Assembly (NCBI GenBank): GCA_022402405.1
Contig: JAKRSG010000132.1
Location: 1 to 20,103 of the forward strand
Reading direction: 5' to 3'
DNA length: 20,103 nt
From: Bacteroidia bacterium
GTDB taxonomy: Bacteria > Bacteroidota > Bacteroidia > UKL13-3
In this document: positions 7,991-15,671 of the stretch, piece after piece
Layout of the letters: every line of letters begins with the position of its first letter
Numbering within the stretch: position 1 is the first letter of the stretch
Made by a program: the position numbers and the translations under genes
Notes under the pieces: model-generated
What the model was told of the DNA's origin: nothing
Databases searched by the model: none
The model's input: only the letters and a program-made list of their open reading frames with translations

Positions 7991-9142
7991 TTAATAAAAT
8001 ACTTTTGGTATTTGCTTATTTATAAACGGAATATTCCCAAAACGTATTAATCCATTGATAAGCCATTTTCTATCTCCTAATATTTTTTGCAGCCAATAGT
8101 GATTTCTAAAATTAGGCCACATTTTGCGGTAAACTCTTTGCTCATATTCTTGCATAAATGCTTCGCTAAAATTATTTGCTTGAAAGCATTTTAGAGCTTG
8201 TTCGGCGGCAAACTTTCCGCTTTCCATAGCCGTTTCTATGCCTTCTCCGCTAAAGGGATCTATTAACGCTGCGGCATCGCCACATAACATGTATTGCTCG
8301 CCCGCAATCTTATATTTTTTTGAACCTAATGGCAAACCAAAGCCTTTTACATCTTCTAATGCTGTGGCATTTTTAAAGCGCTCTGCTACCTCCGGAATTT
8401 GATGTATGATATGATGTAAGCTCTTTTTTAAATCAATTTTTTGCTTGGCTATGGTATCGCTCAACATTCCAAAACCTACATTAGCTTGGTTGTTGGGTAG
8501 CGGAAATATCCAAAAATAGCCGGGTAAAAAATCTTTCAGAAAATAAACTTCTAAGGCTTTACCACTTAATCCGCTTACGCCCGAATAATACTGCCTCACG
8601 GCTCCCGAGTAGTGTTTTCTATCTACTTTTATCTTAGCAATTTTTTTGGCAGCCACCGAGTGTGCCCCATCGCAGGCTATAAGCATCTTAGATTTTATCT
8701 GTTCGCCAGAATCTAATTGTACAGTAAAATCTTTCTCTTTGGTAACATCTTTTATGGCTGAACCCATTTTAACTATCAGCTCTTTGTTTTCTCTAATAGC
8801 AAGATTATACAGCCAATTGTCGAATTCTATTCGTTTAATGCAATGTCCGGTTTTAGAGAAGGCTATTTCTAAACTTTCGAAACGCGGACTGTATAACTTG
8901 GCCTGAGTAATATAAGCTTTCGATTCAAATTGTAAAAGCTCTTGTTCGTAATCGGGGTGTATTTGTCGTAATACTCTTTTGGTAACCGAGCTTACCGCAT
9001 CGCCGCAAATTTTATCTCTTGGGAAAACGGCTTTATCTATCATGATTACTTTTAATCCAGAGTTTTTTAGGGCAAGTGCACAAGTAGAGCCGGCCGGACC
9101 AGCGCCGCAGATGGCGATATCAAAAATGGTTTCCTCTAACAT
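7991..9142 (-). CDS. Geranylgeranyl reductase family FAD-dependent oxidoreductase
   Basis: A 383-residue flavoprotein. The order of motifs is that of the family: N-terminal FAD-binding GAGPAG (13-18) in a beta-alpha-beta fold; 'DKICGDAVS' (43-51), the conserved PxxKxCG-D region; 'CDGAHS' (157-162); and 'CGDAAALIDPFSGEGI' (287-302), the second FAD-contacting motif. Relatives reduce isoprenoid double bonds or act on other lipophilic substrates; which applies here is not visible. The ATG at 9142 is chosen because the extension to 9154 would start with TTG. Upstream TTTACTTTGC (9151-9160, minus) resembles a weak -7 element, but the gene also follows the repeat-protein gene by only 20 bases on the same strand and is likely cotranscribed. 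Confidence 0.85.
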   Translation of the reverse strand: MLEETIFDIAICGAGPAGSTCALALKNSGLKVIMIDKAVFPRDKICGDAVSSVTKRVLRQIHPDYEQELLQFESKAYITQAKLYSPRFESLEIAFSKTGHCIKRIEFDNWLYNLAIRENKELIVKMGSAIKDVTKEKDFTVQLDSGEQIKSKMLIACDGAHSVAAKKIAKIKVDRKHYSGAVRQYYSGVSGLSGKALEVYFLKDFLPGYFWIFPLPNNQANVGFGMLSDTIAKQKIDLKKSLHHIIHQIPEVAERFKNATALEDVKGFGLPLGSKKYKIAGEQYMLCGDAAALIDPFSGEGIETAMESGKFAAEQALKCFQANNFSEAFMQEYEQRVYRKMWPNFRNHYWLQKILGDRKWLINGLIRFGNIPFINKQIPKVFY

Positions 9143-9162
9143 ATTTGCGTGCAAAGTAAACC

Positions 9163-12100
9163 CTATTTTAATTTTTTTCTATCAAAATTAATTCCCAACG
9201 ATTGCAAATAAGCAAAGTTAGATTTATACCTTAAGAACCAGAATATACGCGCTTCTTTATAGTAATACTCTTGGTTTGGTATTTTCTTTTTCATGCTATT
9301 ATAAAAGCCAAAAGCATACGATACACTTCTGTTTCCGTTCTTAAAATCTTTTACATAATACAGCGGAAACAGAGCTTTTAAACGATCTCCGTTTACCTTA
9401 CTATTAGCATATAAAAGATGCACAAATCGTTTATCAAAATCGCCATTTATATACTTAGTTTGTTTATACACTCCAGCTAAAAATGTAAGCTTTTTGTACT
9501 CACCAAATACTTGCTTTTTTATAAATATGGGTCCAGCAAAATAAGATGCAGAATACCTTGGTGTTTTCTGGTAAAAATAAATAGGTAGTATGGCTAAATA
9601 ACTCAGTGCTTCGCTTTTTTTATACCAAATAAGCGGACTCACATGAAAGGTTTTTTGTTGCAGATTTTGTCCAAACCCAATGAGCGGCCAAAGCACATGA
9701 TTCTGAGTAGAAGTATCTGTTTTAACTCGGTTAAATAGCCATAAGCCTAGGTTCAAACGGCTATAATTAGTTTCTATATTTTTGGTATAAATAAACAATG
9801 GAAATAGCAGGTTTGTTGTTTGCTTTTTATGTTTAAGATGCCAAAAAATAGGACTAATAACCACATGTTTTTTGTCGCTGCTATCAAGCGATTTGCCATA
9901 TGAAAACAGCGGAAAAAGCGTAGTACTCTCTGCCTTTTTTAGTTTAAATCGAAAAAATAATGGAAGCAATAATGTGCTTCTATTTTCTTTACTTTTTAAG
10001 TTCCAAAACAAAGGCGTTAGCGCTACTATTCTATGGTCTGAACCAAGGCTCTTTTGCTGCCTATTTAAATACAACGGAAAAACAAGTAAGCTGCTTTTAA
10101 GTCCTTCTTTGTTACCAAGTTCTTTGCTTTTAGTATACCAAATAAATGGTTTAGCATAGAAGGATTTTTCTTGAGGGTTTTGCCCAAATTTAATGAATGG
10201 CCAAAGTACATGGTTCTGTGCAGAGCTATCCGTTTTAACTCTATTAAATAAAACCAATCCTAGGTTCAAACCACTTCTTTTATCTTTTGAATTTTGAGTA
10301 TGAATAAACAATGGAAAGAGCAAGTTTGTAGTTTCTAGACTGTCGCTCACACGCCATATGAGAGGTGTTATCATGAGCGTATGGTTGTATTTATATATCC
10401 AACCTTTTTTATCTTGATATACCTTAGAATAAAACAGTTTAGTATGATAAATCGGAAATACTGTGAAATACTTTTCTGTGTATTCTCCGCTGTCGTTTAC
10501 CTCTTTATTAATCCACCATTTTTGTTGAAATTCTTTGCTATACAAGATAGGAAATACCATGGTAAATTTGGACCTTTCTCCATCTTGCACTGAGCTGTAA
10601 TGCCAATAAAACGGAAAGTATGTTTTAAACTTTTTGTCCTCACTTTTTAATGTCCACACAAGGGGCGTAAAGGCTTGTAAGTTGAATACTTGTTTGGTTT
10701 TAGAATCTTTGTTTAAATCAATTTTTGTTTGATGGTATAAGGGTATAAACGTTATACTACGTTTTTTCTGAAAAGCTATATTGTCTTTACCTAACTGTAA
10801 GGTTCGAATACTGTTTTTATAATGCCATACAGGTAAAAGTAGATGAGAAGTTGTTTCATAATCATTTTCATTTTTCTTTGAATGAAAATAGATAGGCATC
10901 AACATATTTACTTCCTTTTTTCTTGAGTTAATATTCCAAAACAGGGGAGTAATTGCAAGGTAATTTTGTTGTTTATTCCTGTTGTATCCACTCAGGATAA
11001 AGGGCAGAATGGCTAGGTGTTTAGAATTTATGGTTGAACCTATTTTAGTTATTGTATAGTGTTTTCCTCTCCAATAAATTGGAAATAAAACAGTAGATTT
11101 TCTATGGTAAGAATTACTATCTAATTTGGTGTGGTTATAAGTGCTACTCGTATTCTTAAAATAGAAAGGTATGAGATAATTCGACTTTACTTCAGTTGTA
11201 TAGTTGTGTTGTAAATTATTTTTTAAATAGTGTTTATCTGTTAACCTATGATGCTTGTAATACCAAATAGGAAACAAGTGCACGTTAAATGCTGTCGACT
11301 CAAAGTTTGTTTTGTTATTCACTCCAAATACCGGAAATACATAAAAATTCTTTTCAAGCAAGAGATGATTTTGCAACGAATCGCTTAATACAGAGAAGGG
11401 CTTAGACCTAACAAAGTCTGAATCTGCGGCGGCATAGCTAAGTTCTTTTTTGGTATTCTGCCATACGAGTGGGAAAAAAGTTTGTTTTCTTTCCACTATC
11501 AGTTTTGGTTCAGCCAGATTATACCGAGTAGCTTGAAATAGTTGCATTTTTTGTTGCCAATTGTATAGAGGAAATATCCAGTTATTTGTCTCTTTTACTT
11601 CACTATTTTCTCCTTTGTTGAACCAAATAATGGGCGTTATAGCTTTGGTTTTAGTGAGGTAATGGGGTGTTTTAATTTGATGGCTGAGGTATAAAGGAAG
11701 GAATAAGGAAAGTTTATTATCTTGGGTTTTATCTGGTCCTTTGTTTTTATAATTCCAGTATAGAGGGAAAAATACGAGATGACTACTCTGTTTAACTCTG
11801 TCGTTTTTATACCATAATAAAAATAGCAGATTATTTTTTAAGTAATCGCCTGCCTCCGAGCGGGTATATTCTATGCCATTTATGTGCGGTAAAATCTCTA
11901 AAAAGCGGTACGATTTTATTTTTTCTGTATACAAATTTTGATATACAAACAGACTAGGATAATAAGTACTTAAGATGTTTAATTTAGTGCCAGCTTTTGA
12001 GCTATCGTAAGTGTATAAAGGTAAGATATGTGTGTAAAGTGCAGAATCAGAAAAGTATTTATAATACATGTATAAATTGGCTGCTGCTTCTATTTTTTTA

Positions 12101-12261
12101 GAAGCTTCTGTAGTTTCCCTAAAAAAGATGGGCCAAAGATGTTTGTCTCTGCCTCTTGTTACGCCAAGGTCTGCTTTCATTTCATTGGGTTGAGCACTTA
12201 ACTTTATGCTAAAAAGAAGGATATAACTAAGTAATAGCCAACGAAACAGGCATTTGTACAT
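9163..12261 (-). CDS. Secreted xPhhW-repeat protein of unknown function
   Basis: A 1032-residue protein with a signal peptide (MYKCLFRWLLLSYILLFSIKLSAQ, cleavage after about residue 24). Nearly all the rest is made of short repeats centred on hydrophobic-x-Pro-hydrophobic-hydrophobic-aromatic, for example FFPLYWNYK, ITPLFWNIN, LFPIYWRGK, ISPIFWHLK and LLFPLFIYT. I count about 35-40 by eye. 'TP/SP-L-hW' units tend to alternate with 'FP/LP-L-F/Y' units, separated by charged, polar linkers. This suggests a repeating beta-hairpin structure, either a beta-barrel-like or solenoid envelope protein; that is inference. Long repeat proteins with the same flavour occur in other phyla, such as Myxococcota, but I know of no assigned function. 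An internal duplication lies near the C terminus (9621-9822 and 10134-10335). It precedes the flavoprotein gene by 20 bases. Confidence 0.75.
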   Translation of the reverse strand: MYKCLFRWLLLSYILLFSIKLSAQPNEMKADLGVTRGRDKHLWPIFFRETTEASKKIEAAANLYMYYKYFSDSALYTHILPLYTYDSSKAGTKLNILSTYYPSLFVYQNLYTEKIKSYRFLEILPHINGIEYTRSEAGDYLKNNLLFLLWYKNDRVKQSSHLVFFPLYWNYKNKGPDKTQDNKLSLFLPLYLSHQIKTPHYLTKTKAITPIIWFNKGENSEVKETNNWIFPLYNWQQKMQLFQATRYNLAEPKLIVERKQTFFPLVWQNTKKELSYAAADSDFVRSKPFSVLSDSLQNHLLLEKNFYVFPVFGVNNKTNFESTAFNVHLFPIWYYKHHRLTDKHYLKNNLQHNYTTEVKSNYLIPFYFKNTSSTYNHTKLDSNSYHRKSTVLFPIYWRGKHYTITKIGSTINSKHLAILPFILSGYNRNKQQNYLAITPLFWNINSRKKEVNMLMPIYFHSKKNENDYETTSHLLLPVWHYKNSIRTLQLGKDNIAFQKKRSITFIPLYHQTKIDLNKDSKTKQVFNLQAFTPLVWTLKSEDKKFKTYFPFYWHYSSVQDGERSKFTMVFPILYSKEFQQKWWINKEVNDSGEYTEKYFTVFPIYHTKLFYSKVYQDKKGWIYKYNHTLMITPLIWRVSDSLETTNLLFPLFIHTQNSKDKRSGLNLGLVLFNRVKTDSSAQNHVLWPFIKFGQNPQEKSFYAKPFIWYTKSKELGNKEGLKSSLLVFPLYLNRQQKSLGSDHRIVALTPLFWNLKSKENRSTLLLPLFFRFKLKKAESTTLFPLFSYGKSLDSSDKKHVVISPIFWHLKHKKQTTNLLFPLFIYTKNIETNYSRLNLGLWLFNRVKTDTSTQNHVLWPLIGFGQNLQQKTFHVSPLIWYKKSEALSYLAILPIYFYQKTPRYSASYFAGPIFIKKQVFGEYKKLTFLAGVYKQTKYINGDFDKRFVHLLYANSKVNGDRLKALFPLYYVKDFKNGNRSVSYAFGFYNSMKKKIPNQEYYYKEARIFWFLRYKSNFAYLQSLGINFDRKKLK
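9621..9822. repeat. Internal duplication in the repeat protein, copy A
   Basis: About 200 bp resembling 10134-10335 at a constant offset of 513 bp (171 codons, in frame). It encodes 'TTNLLFPLFIYTKN...LNLGLWLFNRVKTDTSTQNHVLWPLIGFGQN', closely matched in copy B. Confidence 0.8.
10134..10335. repeat. Internal duplication in the repeat protein, copy B
   Basis: Partner of 9621-9822. Encoded blocks such as 'LFNRVKTDSSAQNHVLWP' and 'FGQNPQEKSF' match copy A with few changes, which suggests a segmental duplication more recent than the basic repeat units. Confidence 0.8.
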
Positions 12262-12281
12262 GAGTATAAATAGGTTAATGC

Positions 12282-12294
12282 AACGAATTTCGTT
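12282..12294. promoter_or_regulatory. Small palindrome upstream of the repeat-protein gene
   Basis: AACGAA-T-TTCGTT, a perfect 6-bp dyad 20 bases upstream of the minus-strand start at 12261. It could be an operator; there is no partner copy in the window. Confidence 0.3.
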
Positions 12295-12395
12295 AAAAAA
12301 TAGGATTCTTTTTATTTTAGTTTCCTCAAGATGTTAAACCTAAATAGCAGATTACATGCAGATTACTATATTTTGCTAAATTTTATCTGATTGCC

Positions 12396-12426
12396 TTTGT
12401 TTAATTTCTGCACAATTATACTTTTG
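12396..12426 (+). promoter_or_regulatory. Promoter of the 12435-14568 operon (TTTG-N19-TACTTTTG)
   Basis: TTTG at 12396-12399 and TACTTTTG at 12419-12426 with a 19-base spacer match the Bacteroidota consensus. The start of transcription is predicted near 12431, only a few bases before the ATG at 12435, so the mRNA would be nearly leaderless. Confidence 0.8.
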
Positions 12427-12434
12427 AAAATTAG

Positions 12435-13373
12435 ATGCTTCGACTCATATACTCACTCATACTTTTTTTTGCCTCATTTAATTTGTGGGCACAAGTTTCT
12501 ATTTCTAAACTAAGCGATAGACATTATTTAGATTACAAAATTCAGACTACAATATTGGTTTCGTCGGAGGTATTAAAAGAGAATGTAAAGCATCAAATTT
12601 TACCAGATGCTTTATGTAACTCCAAAAAGCCGAGTAATGTTACCACGGTTTCGGCCGAACAATTGAGTTTAGATCTAACAAAAGATGTATTGTATTTAGT
12701 TAACGATACATTGTATGTAATACGTGATGTTATCCAAAACTTTAGGCTCAGATCCTATTTAGATTCGGTTCAGCCAGTAAAAATTAATTTCCTTAACGAT
12801 TTTAAATATACCTCCAGAAAAATTGCCCGATTGCATGGTGTTGCTGCCGTAACGGTTTGGTTTTTATCAGAGTTTGTGCAGATTGTTTCTATTCCTATTA
12901 CAGCCGCTTTGGGCATTCCTGAGGTAGGAGTTTTGATAGTGGCTTCGCCATTAAATTTTATTAATATGGCCATAACCATAAAGGCCATAAACGTTTCGCA
13001 TCAACTGAGTCTTAAGAAGGCTTATGGAGGATTTGTTAAAAAGCGACAAGCCATTAAAAACCGTAAGAAAATAGAGCGTAAATATGTTAGCAAAAATGAA
13101 AATACCATATTACATCAATTAGCTACTAGTCAGGATACAGCATTTTATGTTAGCCTAAACAGAAACAACCTATTTACAGAAATATTTAGTTTATTTAGGC
13201 TGAACCAAAACAAGGTGTATTTTAGGAATATTAAAAGATTTGTTAAGAAAAATAATGTTTGCGATACGGTATTAAACATTTTACAAAACAAGTATATCTC
13301 TAAACAGATGAGGAGCGTTTACGCAATTGATTATTTACATAAAATAATCAAGCTTGTTTTCAAAAATTGGTGA
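12435..13373 (+). CDS. Exported or membrane protein of unknown function, first gene of operon
   Basis: A 312-residue protein I do not recognise. The N-terminus MLRLIYSLILFFASFNLWAQ is a signal peptide. A long hydrophobic stretch at about 135-182 (VAAVTVWFLSEF...INMAITI) could be one or two membrane segments, followed by a strongly basic region (about 198-215, KKRQAIKNRKKIERK) and a mixed C-terminal part. The stop TGA at 13371-13373 overlaps a GTG that likely starts the next gene, so the two are probably translationally coupled. The start ATG sits directly after a near-consensus promoter. Cotranscription with an outer-membrane beta-barrel gene points to an envelope job; nothing more specific can be supported. 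Confidence 0.75.
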   Translation: MLRLIYSLILFFASFNLWAQVSISKLSDRHYLDYKIQTTILVSSEVLKENVKHQILPDALCNSKKPSNVTTVSAEQLSLDLTKDVLYLVNDTLYVIRDVIQNFRLRSYLDSVQPVKINFLNDFKYTSRKIARLHGVAAVTVWFLSEFVQIVSIPITAALGIPEVGVLIVASPLNFINMAITIKAINVSHQLSLKKAYGGFVKKRQAIKNRKKIERKYVSKNENTILHQLATSQDTAFYVSLNRNNLFTEIFSLFRLNQNKVYFRNIKRFVKKNNVCDTVLNILQNKYISKQMRSVYAIDYLHKIIKLVFKNW

Positions 13374-13738
13374 GTAAGCATTATAAATCTTTCCATTATC
13401 AAGCTGTAAATACAAGCGAGTTGGGTTTACGCGAAGATATTAAAAGTTGGGTTTACAGAATGTGTGAAATTAAAAATCTAGATCAGCTTGGTACGGTTCT
13501 GAGAGATATTCCTCCTCACATAAAAGTACATAATGTATTAGAGTTATTCGACTCTATTATCCTAAAATATTGGGCAGAAAACATGAACGCTCAAGGATTT
13601 GCTTCATTTAGAAAAATGGTAAAGGGATTTAAGAAATCATCGTATCAATTGCTTAAGCAAAGCGATCAATATTTTACCCAAGAACATGCGGATATTATTT
13701 TATTAAACAGCGGATTGTATTACTCATCATTAAACTAA
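13370..13738 (+). CDS. Small cytoplasmic protein of unknown function, operon gene 2
   Basis: A 122-residue protein beginning MSKHYKSFHYQAVNTSEL from a GTG whose last two bases form part of the upstream stop (GTGA overlap, 4 bases). A TTG one codon earlier is the only near alternative, and there is no in-frame ATG near the N terminus. It has no signal peptide and no membrane segment. It looks mostly helical, with a moderately basic middle (KMVKGFKKSSYQ). I do not recognise the family. It sits between an exported protein and a beta-barrel, with 8 bases to the next start. Confidence 0.7.
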   Translation: MSKHYKSFHYQAVNTSELGLREDIKSWVYRMCEIKNLDQLGTVLRDIPPHIKVHNVLELFDSIILKYWAENMNAQGFASFRKMVKGFKKSSYQLLKQSDQYFTQEHADIILLNSGLYYSSLN

Positions 13739-13746
13739 ACTCATCT

Positions 13747-14568
13747 ATGAAAACCTCACTATTCAAATTCTTTTTTTGCGTTACTTGTTTGTTTAGTAAC
13801 TCTGTTTATGCACAAGTTAGGCCTGCTCTGGATAGTATCTCTTTAAAAAAGGCAGATTCGTCTTATGACAATGGAAAGACTTTATTAGATACCGATAATC
13901 ATAAAATATCTAATAAGGTAATCTTTGAATTGTATGGCTTACTTAGCCTACCTCAAGGTGAATTTAAATATGTAAGTAACAACATGTGGGGACTGGGTTT
14001 TGGGGGCGCCTTGCTGTATAATCCTTTAAGTAAATTGCTGAACCCCAAATTTATAAGACCCTATATACTAGGACTTCAATTGGATGATACGCGTTTTTCG
14101 TCTGATGCTATTAATACAGAAAATTTCATGTATAATGGTAGATCATTTAGGCAAGAGTATGAGTTCAAAACTAAGGGATTGAGTCTTGGATATTTAGCTA
14201 AGGTTGAACTTTTTGATTATAAAATCTATCCTTTTTTGTTGGTTCAAGCCGGATTTAGATTTTATAAAGGTAAACAAGAGATTACATACGAAGCATACCA
14301 TTCTGATGAGCAGCAATATGCACCCCAAGATATTTCAAACAGCTTGCCGAGTTCTTCTACCAATTACATGGGTTTTGGCGGCGGAATTGGTTACGGAAAT
14401 GGAACCTTTAGAGCAGAACTAAGATGTATAAATCAAAGAGGTAGTATGGCCAGTTACATCGATACTGAAAGCATTAAAATATTTCCAAATAACACTTACA
14501 CATTCGAGTATAAAAAATCTACAACAGATGTTTTTTTAACACAGCTTGCGGTTTCTTTACGGTTCTAA
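13747..14568 (+). CDS. Outer-membrane beta-barrel protein, operon gene 3
   Basis: A 273-residue protein with a signal peptide (MKTSLFKFFFCVTCLFSNSVYAQ, about 23 residues). It has alternating amphipathic beta-strands rich in Tyr, Gly and Phe ('GLGFGGALLYNP', 'PFLLVQAGFRFYKG', 'MGFGGGIGYGNGTFRAEL') and ends in a C-terminal Phe ('LAVSLRF'), as expected for a substrate of the barrel-assembly machinery. The length suits a barrel of about 8-10 strands. It is not specifically assignable beyond the general class of Bacteroidota outer-membrane beta-barrels. It is the last gene of the operon; its stop is 5 bases from the convergent stop of the next gene, with no clear terminator between. Confidence 0.8.
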   Translation: MKTSLFKFFFCVTCLFSNSVYAQVRPALDSISLKKADSSYDNGKTLLDTDNHKISNKVIFELYGLLSLPQGEFKYVSNNMWGLGFGGALLYNPLSKLLNPKFIRPYILGLQLDDTRFSSDAINTENFMYNGRSFRQEYEFKTKGLSLGYLAKVELFDYKIYPFLLVQAGFRFYKGKQEITYEAYHSDEQQYAPQDISNSLPSSSTNYMGFGGGIGYGNGTFRAELRCINQRGSMASYIDTESIKIFPNNTYTFEYKKSTTDVFLTQLAVSLRF

Positions 14569-14573
14569 AATGG

Positions 14574-15491
14574 CTATTTAATCTCCATTATACGTTCTTC
14601 TATGTTGGTTTGATCGCCACCGTTTACGGTGGTGGTTTGAATGCTATAAATTACCCAACCGCTGCCATGTATTCTTGAACCCACTTGTATTTCGTTCGAA
14701 AGCGTTTTAAACTCTTCTCTTTTGGGTAATGCAGTTTTCATGGTTTTAGACATATTGCTTAAATATTGGAAGGTGGCATCTGTTAATTGCACCGAGTCTA
14801 CCACTTGAGAAGAACGAATGATATAGTTATTATCTGCCTCATTAATTTCGTCGAGGTAAACCGTAAAATCTGCATCAAAGGGTTTATTAGTAAGTATGTT
14901 TGGCACCTCGAGTTTTCCGTTTAGTTCTTCGTGTAATTTGTATTTAGCACCATGAAAACTATGAAACTGTTTTATATCCTTAATACTTACGCTTTCTATG
15001 GCTTCTTTGGTAGAGAAACTAGCTTCAATTTGCTTAATCATTTTATCAATATCTGGCACATCTTTGTACTTCTTTTGAAGCACAGCCATAGCTTTTGAAT
15101 TGTAATCTCTGATTTCTTTCCAGTTTACTACTTCCAAAAAATTACCTAATTCATCGGTTGTATAGATTACCTTTAATGCTTTGGTTAACTTAAATAAATC
15201 CTCAGCTAGTTTACTGTCGCCACTCGATTTAAAGTTCTTATATTCCCACTGTACGGTATATGATTTTTTACTTGCTTTAAGAACGGTAACATCTACATCA
15301 TAGGTGGTTAATTCTTTCGAAGTAGTATCAGAATCTTTGATTTTGATTTTTTCTAAGGAAACAGAATAGCTTTGTTTTTCATCTTTATCCCAATAACTAA
15401 TAACCTGAACCGAAGAATCGGCCATGTTTATTTGGGCAAAACTGCTAAGGGTAAAAAGGCTTAAAACAAGGACAAGAGAATTTTTTTTCAT
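14574..15491 (-). CDS. Secreted protein of unknown function
   Basis: A 305-residue protein, MKKNSLVLVLSLFTLSSFAQ followed by INMADSS, a clear signal peptide cleaved after AQ. The rest is Lys- and Asp-rich, mixed alpha/beta, with no metal-binding or catalytic motif and no T9SS sorting domain, so it is probably periplasmic. An upstream in-frame ATG (15518) would add nine residues before the signal and is less likely. A TATATTTG element at 15541-15548 (minus) gives a leader of about 45 bases. It is convergent with the operon ending at 14568 and divergent from the multicopper oxidase. I do not recognise the family. Confidence 0.8.
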   Translation of the reverse strand: MKKNSLVLVLSLFTLSSFAQINMADSSVQVISYWDKDEKQSYSVSLEKIKIKDSDTTSKELTTYDVDVTVLKASKKSYTVQWEYKNFKSSGDSKLAEDLFKLTKALKVIYTTDELGNFLEVVNWKEIRDYNSKAMAVLQKKYKDVPDIDKMIKQIEASFSTKEAIESVSIKDIKQFHSFHGAKYKLHEELNGKLEVPNILTNKPFDADFTVYLDEINEADNNYIIRSSQVVDSVQLTDATFQYLSNMSKTMKTALPKREEFKTLSNEIQVGSRIHGSGWVIYSIQTTTVNGGDQTNIEERIMEIK

Positions 15492-15540
15492 TTGTTTAAA
15501 ATAAAAAAATAGGTTCAATAATTACCCTATTTTTGGTGGC

Positions 15541-15548
15541 CAAATATA
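15541..15548 (-). promoter_or_regulatory. -7 element (TATATTTG) of the 14574-15491 gene
   Basis: Matches TAnnTTTG on the minus strand, 49 bases upstream of the ATG at 15491. No TTTG is seen at the usual -33 position, so confidence is moderate. Confidence 0.5.
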
Positions 15549-15609
15549 ATTGTTTTTGGATATTTTTGAATATTGAATTCAAACTTAGATTATTATTTCT
15601 CTTTTAATA

Positions 15610-15625
15610 TGTAACTTTTGTTACA
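15610..15625. promoter_or_regulatory. Dyad operator, Crp/Fnr-like spacing, upstream of multicopper oxidase
   Basis: Perfect palindrome TGTAAC-TTTT-GTTACA. It differs from the core dyad at 3818-3833 at one position per half-site, plus the spacer. Its centre lies about 40-41 bp upstream of the transcription start predicted from the -7 element at 15646-15653, and its right edge covers the -33 position, where no TTTG is present. Confidence 0.65.
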
Positions 15626-15645
15626 AATGTGTAATGTATCAAAGT

Positions 15646-15653
15646 TAACTTTG
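15646..15653 (+). promoter_or_regulatory. -7 element (TAACTTTG) of the multicopper oxidase gene
   Basis: Matches TAnnTTTG. It predicts a start near 15658 and a leader of about 14 bases before the ATG at 15672. The lack of a -33 TTTG suggests activator dependence through the dyad at 15610-15625. Confidence 0.65.
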
Positions 15654-15671
15654 TTTTATAATAATTTCAAT

